A DNA stretch of 44,447 bases from Chitinophaga pinensis. Lineage in GTDB: Bacteria; Bacteroidota; Bacteroidia; Chitinophagales; Chitinophagaceae. The position numbers were made by a program, and so were the translations under genes. The stretch is from contig CAMCMP010000011.1 in the NCBI GenBank assembly GCA_945876095.1, forward strand, positions 1-44,447, given 5' to 3'. The notes under the pieces were generated by a model. That model was not told the origin of the DNA. It saw only the letters and a program-made list of their open reading frames with translations, and did no database searches. Shown piece after piece: positions 9,449 through 18,316 of this stretch (position 1 is the first letter of the stretch; every line of letters starts with the position of its first letter).

Positions 9449-9859
9449 TTGTATACGACAGAAACGAAAATAAGGATTCATTATGCGCTTACTGATCAGA
9501 TGGGGGTCGTTTACCACGGGCATTATGCTCAGTTTTATGAAATAGGTAGAGGTGAGGCGATTAGAGAATTAGGTTTTACATATAAAGACATTGAGGCGAT
9601 GGGAATTATTATGCCTGTTGTAGATATTCATAGTAGATTCTTACGTCCTGCTAAATATGATGATCTGATTACAGTTAAGACTTCATTAAAAGAATTACCT
9701 ATTCATCACAAAATTGTTTTTCATTCAGAAATTTTCAATGAAAATGGAGATCTTATAAATATAGGTGATGTAACCTTATATTTTATGGAAGCGAAAGAAA
9801 TGAAAAGATGTGAAATACCTACTGCCCTTAGATTAAAACTTGAAAAATATTTTGAATAA
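9449..9859 (+). CDS. Acyl-CoA thioesterase, 4HBT/YbgC family
   Basis: This 136-residue hot-dog-fold thioesterase has the family signature TDQMGVVYHGHYAQFYEIGR (catalytic Asp at about residue 16, with the following GVVYH). The second conserved stretch is HSRFLRPAKYDDLI. Such enzymes hydrolyse acyl-CoA or related thioesters in the cytosol. The start is unusual: there is no ATG in frame, the ORF opens after a stop at 9419-9421, and TTG at 9449 is the only plausible initiator. An ATG at 9439 lies in the +1 frame and would read MSQFVY before diverging, so either a TTG start or a one- or two-base frameshift (real or sequencing) is possible. From TTG the domain is complete. The true physiological substrate is unknown. 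Confidence 0.85.
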   Translation: MYTTETKIRIHYALTDQMGVVYHGHYAQFYEIGRGEAIRELGFTYKDIEAMGIIMPVVDIHSRFLRPAKYDDLITVKTSLKELPIHHKIVFHSEIFNENGDLINIGDVTLYFMEAKEMKRCEIPTALRLKLEKYFE

Positions 9860-9862
9860 ATC

Positions 9863-10297
9863 TTATATCCTACTGTAATCTGGTTTCCAATTTTTAATAG
9901 ACTGCTTTATTGATGTCGGTTTTAAATTTTCTTTTAATGCTCTTTCCACTAACTCAATAAATTCCTCATCTGGCGCAAATCGAAGTGCTATTATTTGCCT
10001 TAATGTTACTTTACTATCTAATAATTTACCAGTAAGACTAAAATATCGCAGGTTTTCTTCTGCACGGATCGCTCTGTCCTGCGCACCTAAGGCAAATGTT
10101 CTAATAAACCAAAAAAACATAAAAGCTATAACAAATAACAATAATAAAATACTAGCCTCCAAGAACTTACCATCAAAATAAATAGAACGAATAAAATTTA
10201 CTAAGGAACTTATAAAACCTATCAATAATAAAAGACCTGTTACCCCATGAAATAATGGTACTAATTTAATATGATTTTTAAAGTTTTGATCTTTCAT
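9863..10297 (-). CDS. DUF6526-like membrane protein
   Basis: This is about 144 residues from the ATG at 10297; a longer reading from 10333 adds twelve residues rich in Ile/Lys. Two membrane helices are visible (LLLLIGFISSLVNFI and a second at LLLLFVIAFMFFWF). A cytosolic tail follows with the motif ALGAQDRAIRAEENLRYF and ITALRFAPDEEF-like text (here QIIALRFAPDEEFIELVERAL). This matches the small Bacteroidota family annotated DUF6526, which has no known function. It ends 3 bases from the end of the convergent thioesterase. No operon partner is visible. Confidence 0.75.
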   Translation of the reverse strand: MKDQNFKNHIKLVPLFHGVTGLLLLIGFISSLVNFIRSIYFDGKFLEASILLLLFVIAFMFFWFIRTFALGAQDRAIRAEENLRYFSLTGKLLDSKVTLRQIIALRFAPDEEFIELVERALKENLKPTSIKQSIKNWKPDYSRI

Positions 10298-10498
10298 TTT
10301 TTTTATTTTTATAAATATACTATTAAATATCAATCCTTCTAAATTGTACTTTTAATTGTTGGTAAGCTAGCTTCATTAAATTACTAAAATTTAAATTTCA
10401 TTTAAATAATTCAACTAAAAAAAATGATCTATTGTAATTTGTAAATTTATCAATGAAATTTTTATATTAAATTTGAGAATTAAATCTATCCATTTTTC

Positions 10499-11749
10499 AT
10501 GATACAAACCAGCATTATCACTATTGGAGACGAGTTACTGATAGGTCAAGTTATTGATACTAACAGTGCTTGGATGGCTCAACTATTAAATAGATCAGGG
10601 ATAAGGGTAGCTAGACGCATAGCGGTTGGAGATGTTTGGGATGAAATTTGGAAAGCCTTAGATGAAGAAAGTAAACATGCAGATATAATCTTAATTACAG
10701 GAGGTTTAGGTCCTACGGCAGATGACATTACTAAGCCACTTCTTTGTAAATATTTTTCAGGGAAAATGATAGTAGATGATGGAGCTCTTCAAAATGTTAT
10801 CAATATTTTCACCAACATACTTAAGCGACCAATAATAGAAAGAAATCTAAAACAAGCTGAGGTACCAGATAATTGTAAGGTTTTATTGAATAAAAGAGGT
10901 ACTGCTCCAGGAATGTGGTTCGAAAAAGGAGGTAAAATATTTGTAAGTATGCCAGGAGTGCCTCATGAAATGAAAGGAATGATGCAAGATGATGTAATTC
11001 CTCTTTTGAATAATTACTTTCAATTTCCTCATATTGCACACCGTACTTTATTGACCGCTGGTGTGGGAGAAAGTTATATAGCTGATATGATTGAAGATTT
11101 TGAAAAAGCGCTTCCAAAACATATTAAGCTTGCTTATCTTCCAAATTATGGTATGGTTCGTTTGCGTTTATCCTCGTCTGGTTCAGAAATACATTCTACA
11201 GAAGATGAAATTCAACTCTACTTTATTAAACTACAAGAATTAGTTAAAGATTATTTAGTTACCAATGAAGATGAGCCCATGCAGCAAGTGGTAGCAAATC
11301 TATTAAAAGCTAAAAATCAAACTATTTCGACTGCTGAAAGTTGTACAGGTGGATATATTGCCCATCTATTGACTCAAAAATCGGGTGCTTCTGCTTACTA
11401 TAGTGGAAGTATTATAAGTTATTCATACAAAGCAAAAGAATCACTATTAGACGTTAATCATTCTGTTTTAGAATTAAAAGGAGCAGTTAGTGAGGAGGTA
11501 GTTATTCAAATGGCAAAAGGAGCTCTAAATACCCTTAAAACTGATTTTACAATTGCTGTATCAGGTATAATGGGGCCTGATGGAGGAATGAAAGACAAAC
11601 CGGTGGGTACTGTTTGGATAGCTGTTGGTAATTTTGAACAAATTGTTACTGAAAAATTCACTTTTAATTTTGATCGAACAAGAAATATTGAACTTACTGC
11701 TACATTTGCTCTTAATATGCTTAGGAAATTTATCCTTTCCAGCCGATAA
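10499..11749 (+). CDS. cinA: CinA family protein (nicotinamide-nucleotide amidohydrolase / ADP-ribose pyrophosphatase type)
   Basis: This 416-residue protein has the two-domain CinA layout. The N-terminal MoCF/COG1058 domain shows GDELLIGQVIDTNSAW (residues 12-27), TGGLGPTADDITK, and the MPGVPHEMKGMM segment. The C-terminal PncC-like domain shows TAESCTGGYIAHLLT and SGIMGPDGG followed by KPVGTVWIAV. It hydrolyses NMN to NaMN in pyridine-nucleotide salvage, and the N-terminal domain acts on ADP-ribose in some members. The length is normal. A TAAATTTG box at 10468-10475 matches the Bacteroidota -7 consensus, but the nearest TTTG is 26 bases away. It is flanked by intergenic gaps, so it is probably transcribed alone. 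Confidence 0.95.
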   Translation: MIQTSIITIGDELLIGQVIDTNSAWMAQLLNRSGIRVARRIAVGDVWDEIWKALDEESKHADIILITGGLGPTADDITKPLLCKYFSGKMIVDDGALQNVINIFTNILKRPIIERNLKQAEVPDNCKVLLNKRGTAPGMWFEKGGKIFVSMPGVPHEMKGMMQDDVIPLLNNYFQFPHIAHRTLLTAGVGESYIADMIEDFEKALPKHIKLAYLPNYGMVRLRLSSSGSEIHSTEDEIQLYFIKLQELVKDYLVTNEDEPMQQVVANLLKAKNQTISTAESCTGGYIAHLLTQKSGASAYYSGSIISYSYKAKESLLDVNHSVLELKGAVSEEVVIQMAKGALNTLKTDFTIAVSGIMGPDGGMKDKPVGTVWIAVGNFEQIVTEKFTFNFDRTRNIELTATFALNMLRKFILSSR

Positions 11750-11935
11750 TAATTTTACTTGATTTTTTTACTACAAATTACTACCCTTCAATCATATTTA
11801 TAAAATTAATTATATGGGTAAGTAACTTTTGATTAGTATAAGGGGAAATAATTATCTTTAAGTATTAATAAAATCAATTTAAACATCACCTTTGTTTAAA
11901 TTGCTACTTATTATATTAAAATTACAAATTTCAAT

Positions 11936-13285
11936 ATGGCTTTAGTTGATTTGATAATGCCAAAATTAGGGGAAAGTATCATGGAAGCTACTATTTTAAA
12001 GTGGCATAAAAAACCAGGTGATACTATAGAAGAAGATGAGACTATTTTAGATATAGCAACTGATAAAGTTGATAGTGAAATACCTTCACCTGTTAAAGGT
12101 GTAATTCAAGAAATTAAATATCAAGAAAATGATATAGTCCCTATTGGCGCAGTTATCGCAACTATAATGGTTGGTGAGCGCTTAAATATTTCTGAAAAGG
12201 ATATTTTACCCTCTAATAATAGCAATTTATATTATGAGGAACCAGTTGAAACGGATGTGCCTTATTACCCTCCAGCAGAAAGTGAAACCTTTAAAAAAAG
12301 TTTTGATAATGATACGGTTCGTTTTTATTCTCCTCTAGTAATTAATATTGCCCAGCAAGAAGGTATCAGTATGGCTGAATTGGAAAATATCATAGGTACT
12401 GGTCAGGATGGAAGAGTAAGTAAGAAAGATATTCTAACCTATGTAGCGAGTAAAGGCAACCAATTGAATTTAGATAATTCTAATTCTACATACAATAGTA
12501 ATTTCAACCCGGAGGTAAATTATACACCCAAAGAAGAAATTATTCCTCCAGCGTCTATCAATTATGATTCTAAGTCTAATGTAGAAATTATAGAAATGGA
12601 TAGAATGAGAAAGTTGATTTCTCATCATATGGTTGAAAGTCAAAATACTAGTGCCCATGTAACAAGTTTCGCTGAATGTGATGTAACCAATATGGTACAT
12701 TGGAGAGAGAAAATTAAAAAAGATTTTGAGGTTCGGGTAGGTGAAAAAATTACGTTCACTCCACTATTTATTGAAGCAATTGTAAAATCAATTAAAAAAT
12801 ATCCATTATTAAGTAGTTCAGTTGTTGGAGACAAAATTATTATTAAGAAGAATCTAAATATTGGAATGGCTACTTCTTTGCCAGATGGAAATTTAATTGT
12901 GCCAGTTATTAAAAATGCGGACCAATTAAATTTAGTTGGCTTAACTAAACAGGTAAACGGATTAGCCAATTCAGCCAGAGCTGGAAAACTAAGACCAGAT
13001 GACACTACTGATGGAACTTTCACATTAACCAATATTGGAACATTTGGCAGTATAATGGGAACTCCAATAATTAATCAACCACAGGTTGCTATTATGGCAA
13101 TAGGGGTAATTAAAAAGAGGCCTATGGTAATTGAAACATCCCATGGAGACAGCATTGCCATTAGACATATGATGTACATATCTCTAAGTTATGATCACCG
13201 AATTATTGATGGTTCACTTGGGAGTATTTTTTTAAATGAAGTAGTAAAAGAGTTAGAAAATTTCGATGTCAATCGAAATTATTAA
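11936..13285 (+). CDS. Dihydrolipoamide acyltransferase, E2 of a 2-oxo acid dehydrogenase complex
   Basis: The 449-residue E2 protein has a single lipoyl domain at residues 1-78 with the lipoylated Lys near 44 in IATDKVDSE. A flexible linker follows, then a peripheral-subunit-binding domain at about 130-170 (SPLVINIAQQEG, IIGTGQDGRVSKKDIL). The C-terminal catalytic domain ends with the active-site motif DHRIIDG (His near 421). It transfers acyl groups from E1-bound intermediates to CoA. The HHMVESQNTSAHVTSF segment resembles branched-chain or pyruvate-type E2s of Bacteroidota; substrate choice cannot be settled from the sequence. No E1 or E3 gene is nearby, so its partners are encoded elsewhere. 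It converges on der with a 16-base gap. Confidence 0.92.
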   Translation: MALVDLIMPKLGESIMEATILKWHKKPGDTIEEDETILDIATDKVDSEIPSPVKGVIQEIKYQENDIVPIGAVIATIMVGERLNISEKDILPSNNSNLYYEEPVETDVPYYPPAESETFKKSFDNDTVRFYSPLVINIAQQEGISMAELENIIGTGQDGRVSKKDILTYVASKGNQLNLDNSNSTYNSNFNPEVNYTPKEEIIPPASINYDSKSNVEIIEMDRMRKLISHHMVESQNTSAHVTSFAECDVTNMVHWREKIKKDFEVRVGEKITFTPLFIEAIVKSIKKYPLLSSSVVGDKIIIKKNLNIGMATSLPDGNLIVPVIKNADQLNLVGLTKQVNGLANSARAGKLRPDDTTDGTFTLTNIGTFGSIMGTPIINQPQVAIMAIGVIKKRPMVIETSHGDSIAIRHMMYISLSYDHRIIDGSLGSIFLNEVVKELENFDVNRNY

Positions 13286-13301
13286 TCATGAGTAAATCGG
13301 T

Positions 13302-14609
13302 TTATTTTTTCCTAAAAAATACTCTTACGGGTACTCCTGTTAATTTAAATTTTAATCTCAATTGATTTTCTAGATAATTTTTATAGGGTGTCTTTACATC
13401 ATCTGGATAATTACAAAAAAATGCAAATGACGGAACTACTACAGGCAATTGGGTTACATATTTAATTTTAACTTGATTTCCTCTTACCACTGGTGGGTGA
13501 TAAGCTTCAACTGCTTTGAGCATAATGTCATTCAACTTTGAAGTAGCAATCTTCTGTCTGCGATTATCATAAACTTCTAAAGCCAATTCCATCGCTTTAA
13601 AAATTCTAGTTTTTTCCAAAGCCGATATAAAAATGATTGGCAAATCAGTAAAAGGAGCAAATCTTTTTTTCAATTCTAGTTCGTAATCTCTAGCAGTATT
13701 GGTTTCTTTTGGCATCACATCCCACTTATTAACCAATACCACAATTCCTTTTCCTTTTTTTACTGCCATTGCAAAAATTGAAAGATCCTGCGCAGCAATA
13801 CCCTTTTCAGCATCTAATAATAACATACATACATCTGCTTCATCTACCGCTTTTATTGCTCTTATAACAGAATAAAATTCTAGGTCCTCATTCACTTTTG
13901 CTTTACGCCTTATTCCTGCTGTATCAATTAATATAAATTCTTTGTTAAAGAGATTATAGTGTGTATGAATAGTGTCGCGTGTTGTTCCAGCAATATCACT
14001 AACGATGGTTCGCTCCTGCCCTGTTAACGCATTTAATAAAGAAGATTTCCCAACATTTGGTTGACCTATAATAGCAAATTTAGGAAGTTGGTCTTCATCA
14101 ATTTGTTCTGTTTTATCTATAATTAATTCTGTAATTTCATCTAGGAGATCACCAGTTCCTGTTCCACTGATAGAAGAAAGAAAATGTATTTTTTCTATAC
14201 CAAGACTATAAAATTCCGAAGCCTCAAGTAGTCGATCATGGTTATCAACTTTATTAACCACAAGAAATACAGGTTTCGAAGTTTTACGTAATAATTGGGT
14301 CATGGATTCATCTAAATCAGTAATTCCTGTAGCCACGTCTACCATGAAAATAATTGCATCTGCTTCTTCTAAAGCAATCAATACTTGTTTGCGGATTTCT
14401 TTTTCAAAAATATCCTCACTTTTTGGAACAAATCCTCCTGTGTCAACTACATTGAAAAATTTACCATTCCATTCAGCAACTCCATATTGACGATCACGAG
14501 TAACTCCACTGACATCATCAACGATTGCTTTTCTTTGCTCTAACATTCTATTAAAGAAAGTACTTTTTCCCACGTTTGGCCTTCCTACTATTGCGACTGT
14601 AAAACTCAT
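13302..14609 (-). CDS. der: Ribosome biogenesis GTPase Der (EngA)
   Basis: This 435-residue protein has tandem GTPase domains. The first has GRPNVGKST at 8-16, DTGG and NKVD. The second has GQPNVGKSS near 180, DTAG and NKWD. A C-terminal KH-like domain ends in LTGVPVRVFFRKK. Der binds the 50S precursor and is essential for large-subunit assembly. All G1, G3 and G4 motifs are intact and the length is normal. It lies 77 bases downstream of era on the same strand, forming a two-gene ribosome-assembly group. Confidence 0.97.
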   Translation of the reverse strand: MSFTVAIVGRPNVGKSTFFNRMLEQRKAIVDDVSGVTRDRQYGVAEWNGKFFNVVDTGGFVPKSEDIFEKEIRKQVLIALEEADAIIFMVDVATGITDLDESMTQLLRKTSKPVFLVVNKVDNHDRLLEASEFYSLGIEKIHFLSSISGTGTGDLLDEITELIIDKTEQIDEDQLPKFAIIGQPNVGKSSLLNALTGQERTIVSDIAGTTRDTIHTHYNLFNKEFILIDTAGIRRKAKVNEDLEFYSVIRAIKAVDEADVCMLLLDAEKGIAAQDLSIFAMAVKKGKGIVVLVNKWDVMPKETNTARDYELELKKRFAPFTDLPIIFISALEKTRIFKAMELALEVYDNRRQKIATSKLNDIMLKAVEAYHPPVVRGNQVKIKYVTQLPVVVPSFAFFCNYPDDVKTPYKNYLENQLRLKFKLTGVPVRVFFRKK

Positions 14610-14686
14610 TGTAAATTGATAATTGATTTAAATAAATTGATAACTTAATTATCCTTAGTATTCTATTTTAGGTATTGATTAAATAA

Positions 14687-15553
14687 TTAATACCCATATT
14701 CTTTTAATTGCATTTCATTGTCTCTCCATTTAGGTCTAACTTTTACAAACAACTCTAAAAAAACTTTGCTGTCTAAAAACTCTTCAATATCCTTTCTAGC
14801 AAGGGTACCTAACTGTTTAATCATTTTACCGCCCTCACCTAATATTATACCTTTTTGAGTGTCACGTTGTACGATAATTTCAGCCCCTATTTTTATTAAG
14901 GTAGATTTTTCTTTAAATTCCTGTACTAAAACTGTAGCATGATAGGGTATTTCCTCTCCATAGAGTAAAAATATTTTTTCTCTTATTAATTCACTTACAA
15001 AGAATTTGGTAGGCAAATCACTGATATCATCGCCTTCATAAAAAGCAGGTCCTTCGGGTAATAAACCAATAATTATCTGCAATAAATTATCAATCCCCTT
15101 TTTCTTAAGTGCTGAAATAAGCACCACATCTTTACAATAGCTTTGGGATTTAAAAAAGTTTACAGTCGTTTTAATATCATCATCACTTACCCCATCGATC
15201 TTATTAATGACTACCAATGCAGGTGCTTTTAGATTGAGAAAAGTAAAAATAGCATGACTTTCATCCGGGATTTCTCTTGCATCAGTGATTAAAAGAGCTA
15301 AATCAGCATCTTCTAAACTTCCTTTAACTGCTTGCATCATTTTTTCGTGAAGCTTGTATTTCGGTTCAATGATGCCTGGGGTATCGGAAAAAACAATCTG
15401 ATATTCAGGGTCAGTAAGTATAGCTTTAATTCGATGTCTAGTAGTTTGAACTTTATGCGAAACAATAGCCAATTTTTCACCCATCAGTACGTTCAACAAG
15501 GTACTTTTACCTGCATTGGGCTTCCCAAAAATATTAACGAATCCTGATTTCAT
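14687..15553 (-). CDS. era: GTPase Era
   Basis: This 288-residue protein has a GTPase domain with GKPNAGKST at 10-18, the switch region QTTRHR, DTPG and NKID. A C-terminal KH domain carries the RNA-binding GxxG-type loop (GIILGEGGKMIKQLG). Era binds the 3' end of 16S rRNA and supports 30S maturation. The length is slightly under the E. coli 301. It begins 105 bases after the terminator of the initiator tRNA gene and is followed by der, so genes for both subunits' assembly GTPases and the initiator tRNA sit in tandem on one strand. Confidence 0.97.
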   Translation of the reverse strand: MKSGFVNIFGKPNAGKSTLLNVLMGEKLAIVSHKVQTTRHRIKAILTDPEYQIVFSDTPGIIEPKYKLHEKMMQAVKGSLEDADLALLITDAREIPDESHAIFTFLNLKAPALVVINKIDGVSDDDIKTTVNFFKSQSYCKDVVLISALKKKGIDNLLQIIIGLLPEGPAFYEGDDISDLPTKFFVSELIREKIFLLYGEEIPYHATVLVQEFKEKSTLIKIGAEIIVQRDTQKGIILGEGGKMIKQLGTLARKDIEEFLDSKVFLELFVKVRPKWRDNEMQLKEYGY

Positions 15554-15657
15554 GCTTGTTTTATAAAAATTAAGTCTGAATAAATGACTTTGATTATCGC
15601 ATGCAGATTGACAGTATGGAGGAGATAATCAAATTCATTAGCTAAATTTCTGCTAAG

Positions 15658-15681
15658 AATAAAAGGGCTCAAAATGAGCCC
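15658..15681 (-). terminator. Rho-independent terminator of the initiator tRNA gene
   Basis: On the reverse strand a perfect 6-base-pair stem GGGCTC / GAGCCC (15676-15681 with 15665-15670, 5-base loop) is followed by TTTT (15661-15664) and an AT-rich tail. It begins 8 bases past the tRNA discriminator base and should separate the tRNA from era. Confidence 0.85.
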
Positions 15682-15689
15682 AGTGTTAG

Positions 15690-15761
<72 letters not shown>

Positions 15762-15764
15762 GTG

Positions 15765-15796
15765 CAAAAGTAATAGTTTTTAGACTTACTGCCAAA
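15765..15796 (-). promoter_or_regulatory. Promoter of tRNA-fMet
   Basis: On the reverse strand TTTG (15793-15796) and TACTTTTG (15765-15772) match both elements of the Bacteroidota housekeeping promoter exactly, with a 20-base spacer. The -7 box ends 3 bases before the mature tRNA 5' end, so transcription should begin at or within a few bases of it. Confidence 0.65.
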
Positions 15797-15938
15797 CAAT
15801 TTTCATTTTAGAACGACTATACTAGTTCATAACCAATTATTTAGAGATGAATGTGGAACAATATCTAAAGAAAATTGAAATGGTAGTAAAACCATTGCAT
15901 TTATAAAATAATTTTTCACCTAGATCTTGAAAATAAAC

Positions 15939-15965
15939 TTGGTTAATTTAATTATCCTACCTTCG
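15939..15965 (+). promoter_or_regulatory. Weak promoter candidate for the TPP-riboswitch transcript
   Basis: TTG at 15939-15941 and TACCTTCG at 15958-15965 resemble TTG / TAnnTTTG with one mismatch and a short 16-base spacer. The position, about 35 bases before the riboswitch, is right for the transcript, but the match is imperfect. Confidence 0.3.
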
Positions 15966-15997
15966 TAGATATAATTATGTTCTTTTTCATCTTCTGA

Positions 15998-16079
15998 ATT
16001 TCCGGGGTGCTTCTTTTAGAGAGGCTGAGATAAAACCCGTATAACCTGCTCAAGATAATACTTGCGAAGGGAGAAATGC
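15998..16079 (+). promoter_or_regulatory. TPP (THI-box) riboswitch
   Basis: The conserved landmarks appear in order: GGGGTGC (16004-16010), CTGAGA (16025-16030), ACCC, AACCTG and the 3' core TGCGAAGGGA (16063-16072). CTGAGA forms the pyrimidine-sensing side, and the GCGAAGGGA region belongs to the pyrophosphate-sensing arm. A short closing stem can form between TTCC near 16000 and GGGA. The element binds thiamine pyrophosphate and normally lowers expression when TPP is plentiful. It lies 80 bases before the ATG of the TonB-dependent receptor. No clear terminator follows, so translational control or a weak hairpin (ACCA near 16084 with TGGT near 16100) is possible. Confidence 0.9.
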
Positions 16080-16158
16080 AACCACCATTCTATTATTTGT
16101 TGGTATTTTCTTGTACGATTTATTCTCCTCTCCAGATTTCAGCTTTAAATTTTTTGAA

Positions 16159-18315
16159 ATGAAATGTTTAATGCTAACTGTATTAATTAATCTGTCTTTA
16201 TTAGCTCATGCTCAACAACAATTTAAGTTAAAAGATACTTTATATCTCCAGTCAATTGAGGTAAATTCAATAAGAGCTAGCGATAGAGACCCTTTTTCAA
16301 AAGTTAATTTAAATAAAAAAGTAATTGAAAGCAATAATCTCGGCCAAGACCTACCCTTTCTATTAAACCAAACACCATCTGTGGTTGTCAATTCTGATGC
16401 AGGAAATGGAATAGGTTATACGGGTATTAGAATAAGAGGTACCGATGGTACAAGAATTAACGTTACCTTAAATGGAATCCCATATAATGATGCGGAAAGT
16501 CAAGGGACATTTTTTGTAAATCTACCAGATTTTTCATCCTCTGTAAATAGTATTCAAATTCAAAGAGGTGTGGGTACTAGTAGCAATGGTACTGGAGCCT
16601 TTGGCGCTAGTGTAAATCTTTCTACCAATGAAGTGAATGACTCCTCTTATGCTGAATTAAATAACAGCATAGGTTCATATAATACATTAAAAAATACTAT
16701 AAAATTTGGTACAGGAATATTAAAAAAACATTTCACTATTGATGGAAGGTTAAGTAGAATCAGTAGTAATGGCTATGTTGATAGGGCTTCATCTAACCTT
16801 AGGTCATTTTATTTTAGCACTGCCTTTATTGAAAAAAATTCATCTCTGCGTTTAAATATTTTTTCAGGAAAAGAAAAAACTTATCAAACATGGTATGGAA
16901 TACCAAAAAGTAAGTTGAAAATTAATAGGACCTATAATTCGGCAGGACAAGAGCATCCAGACAATCCATATGATAATGAGACTGATAATTATACCCAAAC
17001 TCATTACCAACTTTTTTACAATAATAAAATAAGTAATTATTGGAAATCTAATGTAGCAGTATTTCTAACTAAAGGTTCTGGATATTATGAACAGTATAAA
17101 GCCAATCAAAATCTCTCCAATTACGGAATAGCAGATTACCAATCTGGTAGTTTATTAATTACCCAAACTGATTTAATTAGGCAGTTGTGGCTTGATAATA
17201 ATTTTTATGGAACTATTTTTTCGGTTCAACACAATAAAAATAAATCTTTACTAACCATTGGAGGAGGATTTAATAAGTATGACGGTAGACATTTCGGGAA
17301 AGTTAATTGGACCAAGGTACAGCCAATAGTTAATTCTAATTATCAATGGTACAACCATACAGCCTATAAAAATGATTTTTCAGTTTATACAAAATGGACT
17401 CAGCAGTTATTTAAACATTTTCAAAGTTTCATTGACATTCAATTTAGAAATGTTGATTATACTATTAATGGATTTAGAGACAATCCAAATCTAATGATTC
17501 AAACGAATTACAATTTTTTAAATCCAAAAGCTGGTTTAACCTATTTCAAAGATGGCTGGCAAGCCTTTTTGTCTTTTGCATTGGGTTCAAAAGAGCCTAA
17601 CAGAGATGATTTTGAAGCTGGTAAATCATTGCAACCAAAGGCTGAAAAATTACAGGATTTTGAATGGGGGATCGAGAGAAAAAATAAAAAAATTTCTTAC
17701 GGTGTTAACTTTTATTACATGAATTATAAAGACCAGTTGGTATTAACTGGTAAAATAAATGATGTAGGAGCATATACTAGAACTAATATTTCGAAAAGCT
17801 ATCGAACTGGAATAGAAATTCAATCAAACGTAATTTTAGCAAAATGGATCAATATTGATGCAAATATAACGCTGAGTGAAAATAAGGTGAAGGATTTTAC
17901 AGAATTTATTGATGATTATGATAATGGAGGACAAATTACTAATCATTACAAAAAATCAACTTTGTTATTATCACCTTCTTTAGTAGCAGGAAGTACAATT
18001 AATTTTATTCCATTCAAGGATGGAGAAATAAGTTTAATTAACAAATATGTTAGCAAGCAATATTTGGATAATACTGGGAAAAATAGCAGAAGTCTAAATT
18101 CATATTATGTTCAGGACATAAAAGTAAGCTACTTATTGAAATGCAAAATATTAAAAGAGGTACGATTCATTGGACAATTAAACAATATTTTTAGCAAAAA
18201 GTATGAATCTAATGGATATACTTTCAGTTATATATACGGAGAATTAACTACTGAAAATTATTATTTTCCAATGGCCCCTTTGAATGGCATGTTGGGGATA
18301 AATATTAGTTTGTAA
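16159..18315 (+). CDS. TonB-dependent receptor, predicted thiamine or thiamine-precursor importer
   Basis: This is 718 residues from the ATG at 16159; the reading from TTG 16111 adds 16 non-signal residues. The N-terminus is a signal peptide ending LLAHAQQ. A plug domain follows, with NQTPSVVV, IRIRGTDGTRINVTLNGIPYND and QRGVGTSSNGTGAFGASV. A 22-strand-type barrel then runs to the end (GINISL). It moves its ligand across the outer membrane using TonB/ExbBD energy. The upstream TPP riboswitch ties expression to thiamine status. Comparative genomics has described a THI-regulated outer-membrane receptor in Bacteroidota, often near PnuT and thiamine pyrophosphokinase. Here no such partner follows; the next gene is convergent with a 1-base gap. 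Ligand identity is inferred from regulation, not from sequence. Confidence 0.88.
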   Translation: MKCLMLTVLINLSLLAHAQQQFKLKDTLYLQSIEVNSIRASDRDPFSKVNLNKKVIESNNLGQDLPFLLNQTPSVVVNSDAGNGIGYTGIRIRGTDGTRINVTLNGIPYNDAESQGTFFVNLPDFSSSVNSIQIQRGVGTSSNGTGAFGASVNLSTNEVNDSSYAELNNSIGSYNTLKNTIKFGTGILKKHFTIDGRLSRISSNGYVDRASSNLRSFYFSTAFIEKNSSLRLNIFSGKEKTYQTWYGIPKSKLKINRTYNSAGQEHPDNPYDNETDNYTQTHYQLFYNNKISNYWKSNVAVFLTKGSGYYEQYKANQNLSNYGIADYQSGSLLITQTDLIRQLWLDNNFYGTIFSVQHNKNKSLLTIGGGFNKYDGRHFGKVNWTKVQPIVNSNYQWYNHTAYKNDFSVYTKWTQQLFKHFQSFIDIQFRNVDYTINGFRDNPNLMIQTNYNFLNPKAGLTYFKDGWQAFLSFALGSKEPNRDDFEAGKSLQPKAEKLQDFEWGIERKNKKISYGVNFYYMNYKDQLVLTGKINDVGAYTRTNISKSYRTGIEIQSNVILAKWINIDANITLSENKVKDFTEFIDDYDNGGQITNHYKKSTLLLSPSLVAGSTINFIPFKDGEISLINKYVSKQYLDNTGKNSRSLNSYYVQDIKVSYLLKCKILKEVRFIGQLNNIFSKKYESNGYTFSYIYGELTTENYYFPMAPLNGMLGINISL

Positions 18316-18316
18316 A

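Larger units (their letters stand above)
15762..16158. other. Regulatory intergenic region between tRNA-fMet and the thiamine receptor
   Basis: This 397-base gap contains, from left to right, the tRNA promoter, about 140 AT-rich bases with no feature I can recognise, a promoter candidate, the TPP riboswitch and about 80 bases of leader up to the receptor's ATG. Confidence 0.7.

Noticed and set aside
12640..13032. 130-codon open frame antisense to the E2 acyltransferase
   Set aside because: It lies wholly inside a well-supported gene with all E2 motifs and shows no family features of its own. The same holds for the other antisense frames inside clpC, der, the GlcD-GlcF fusion and degP.
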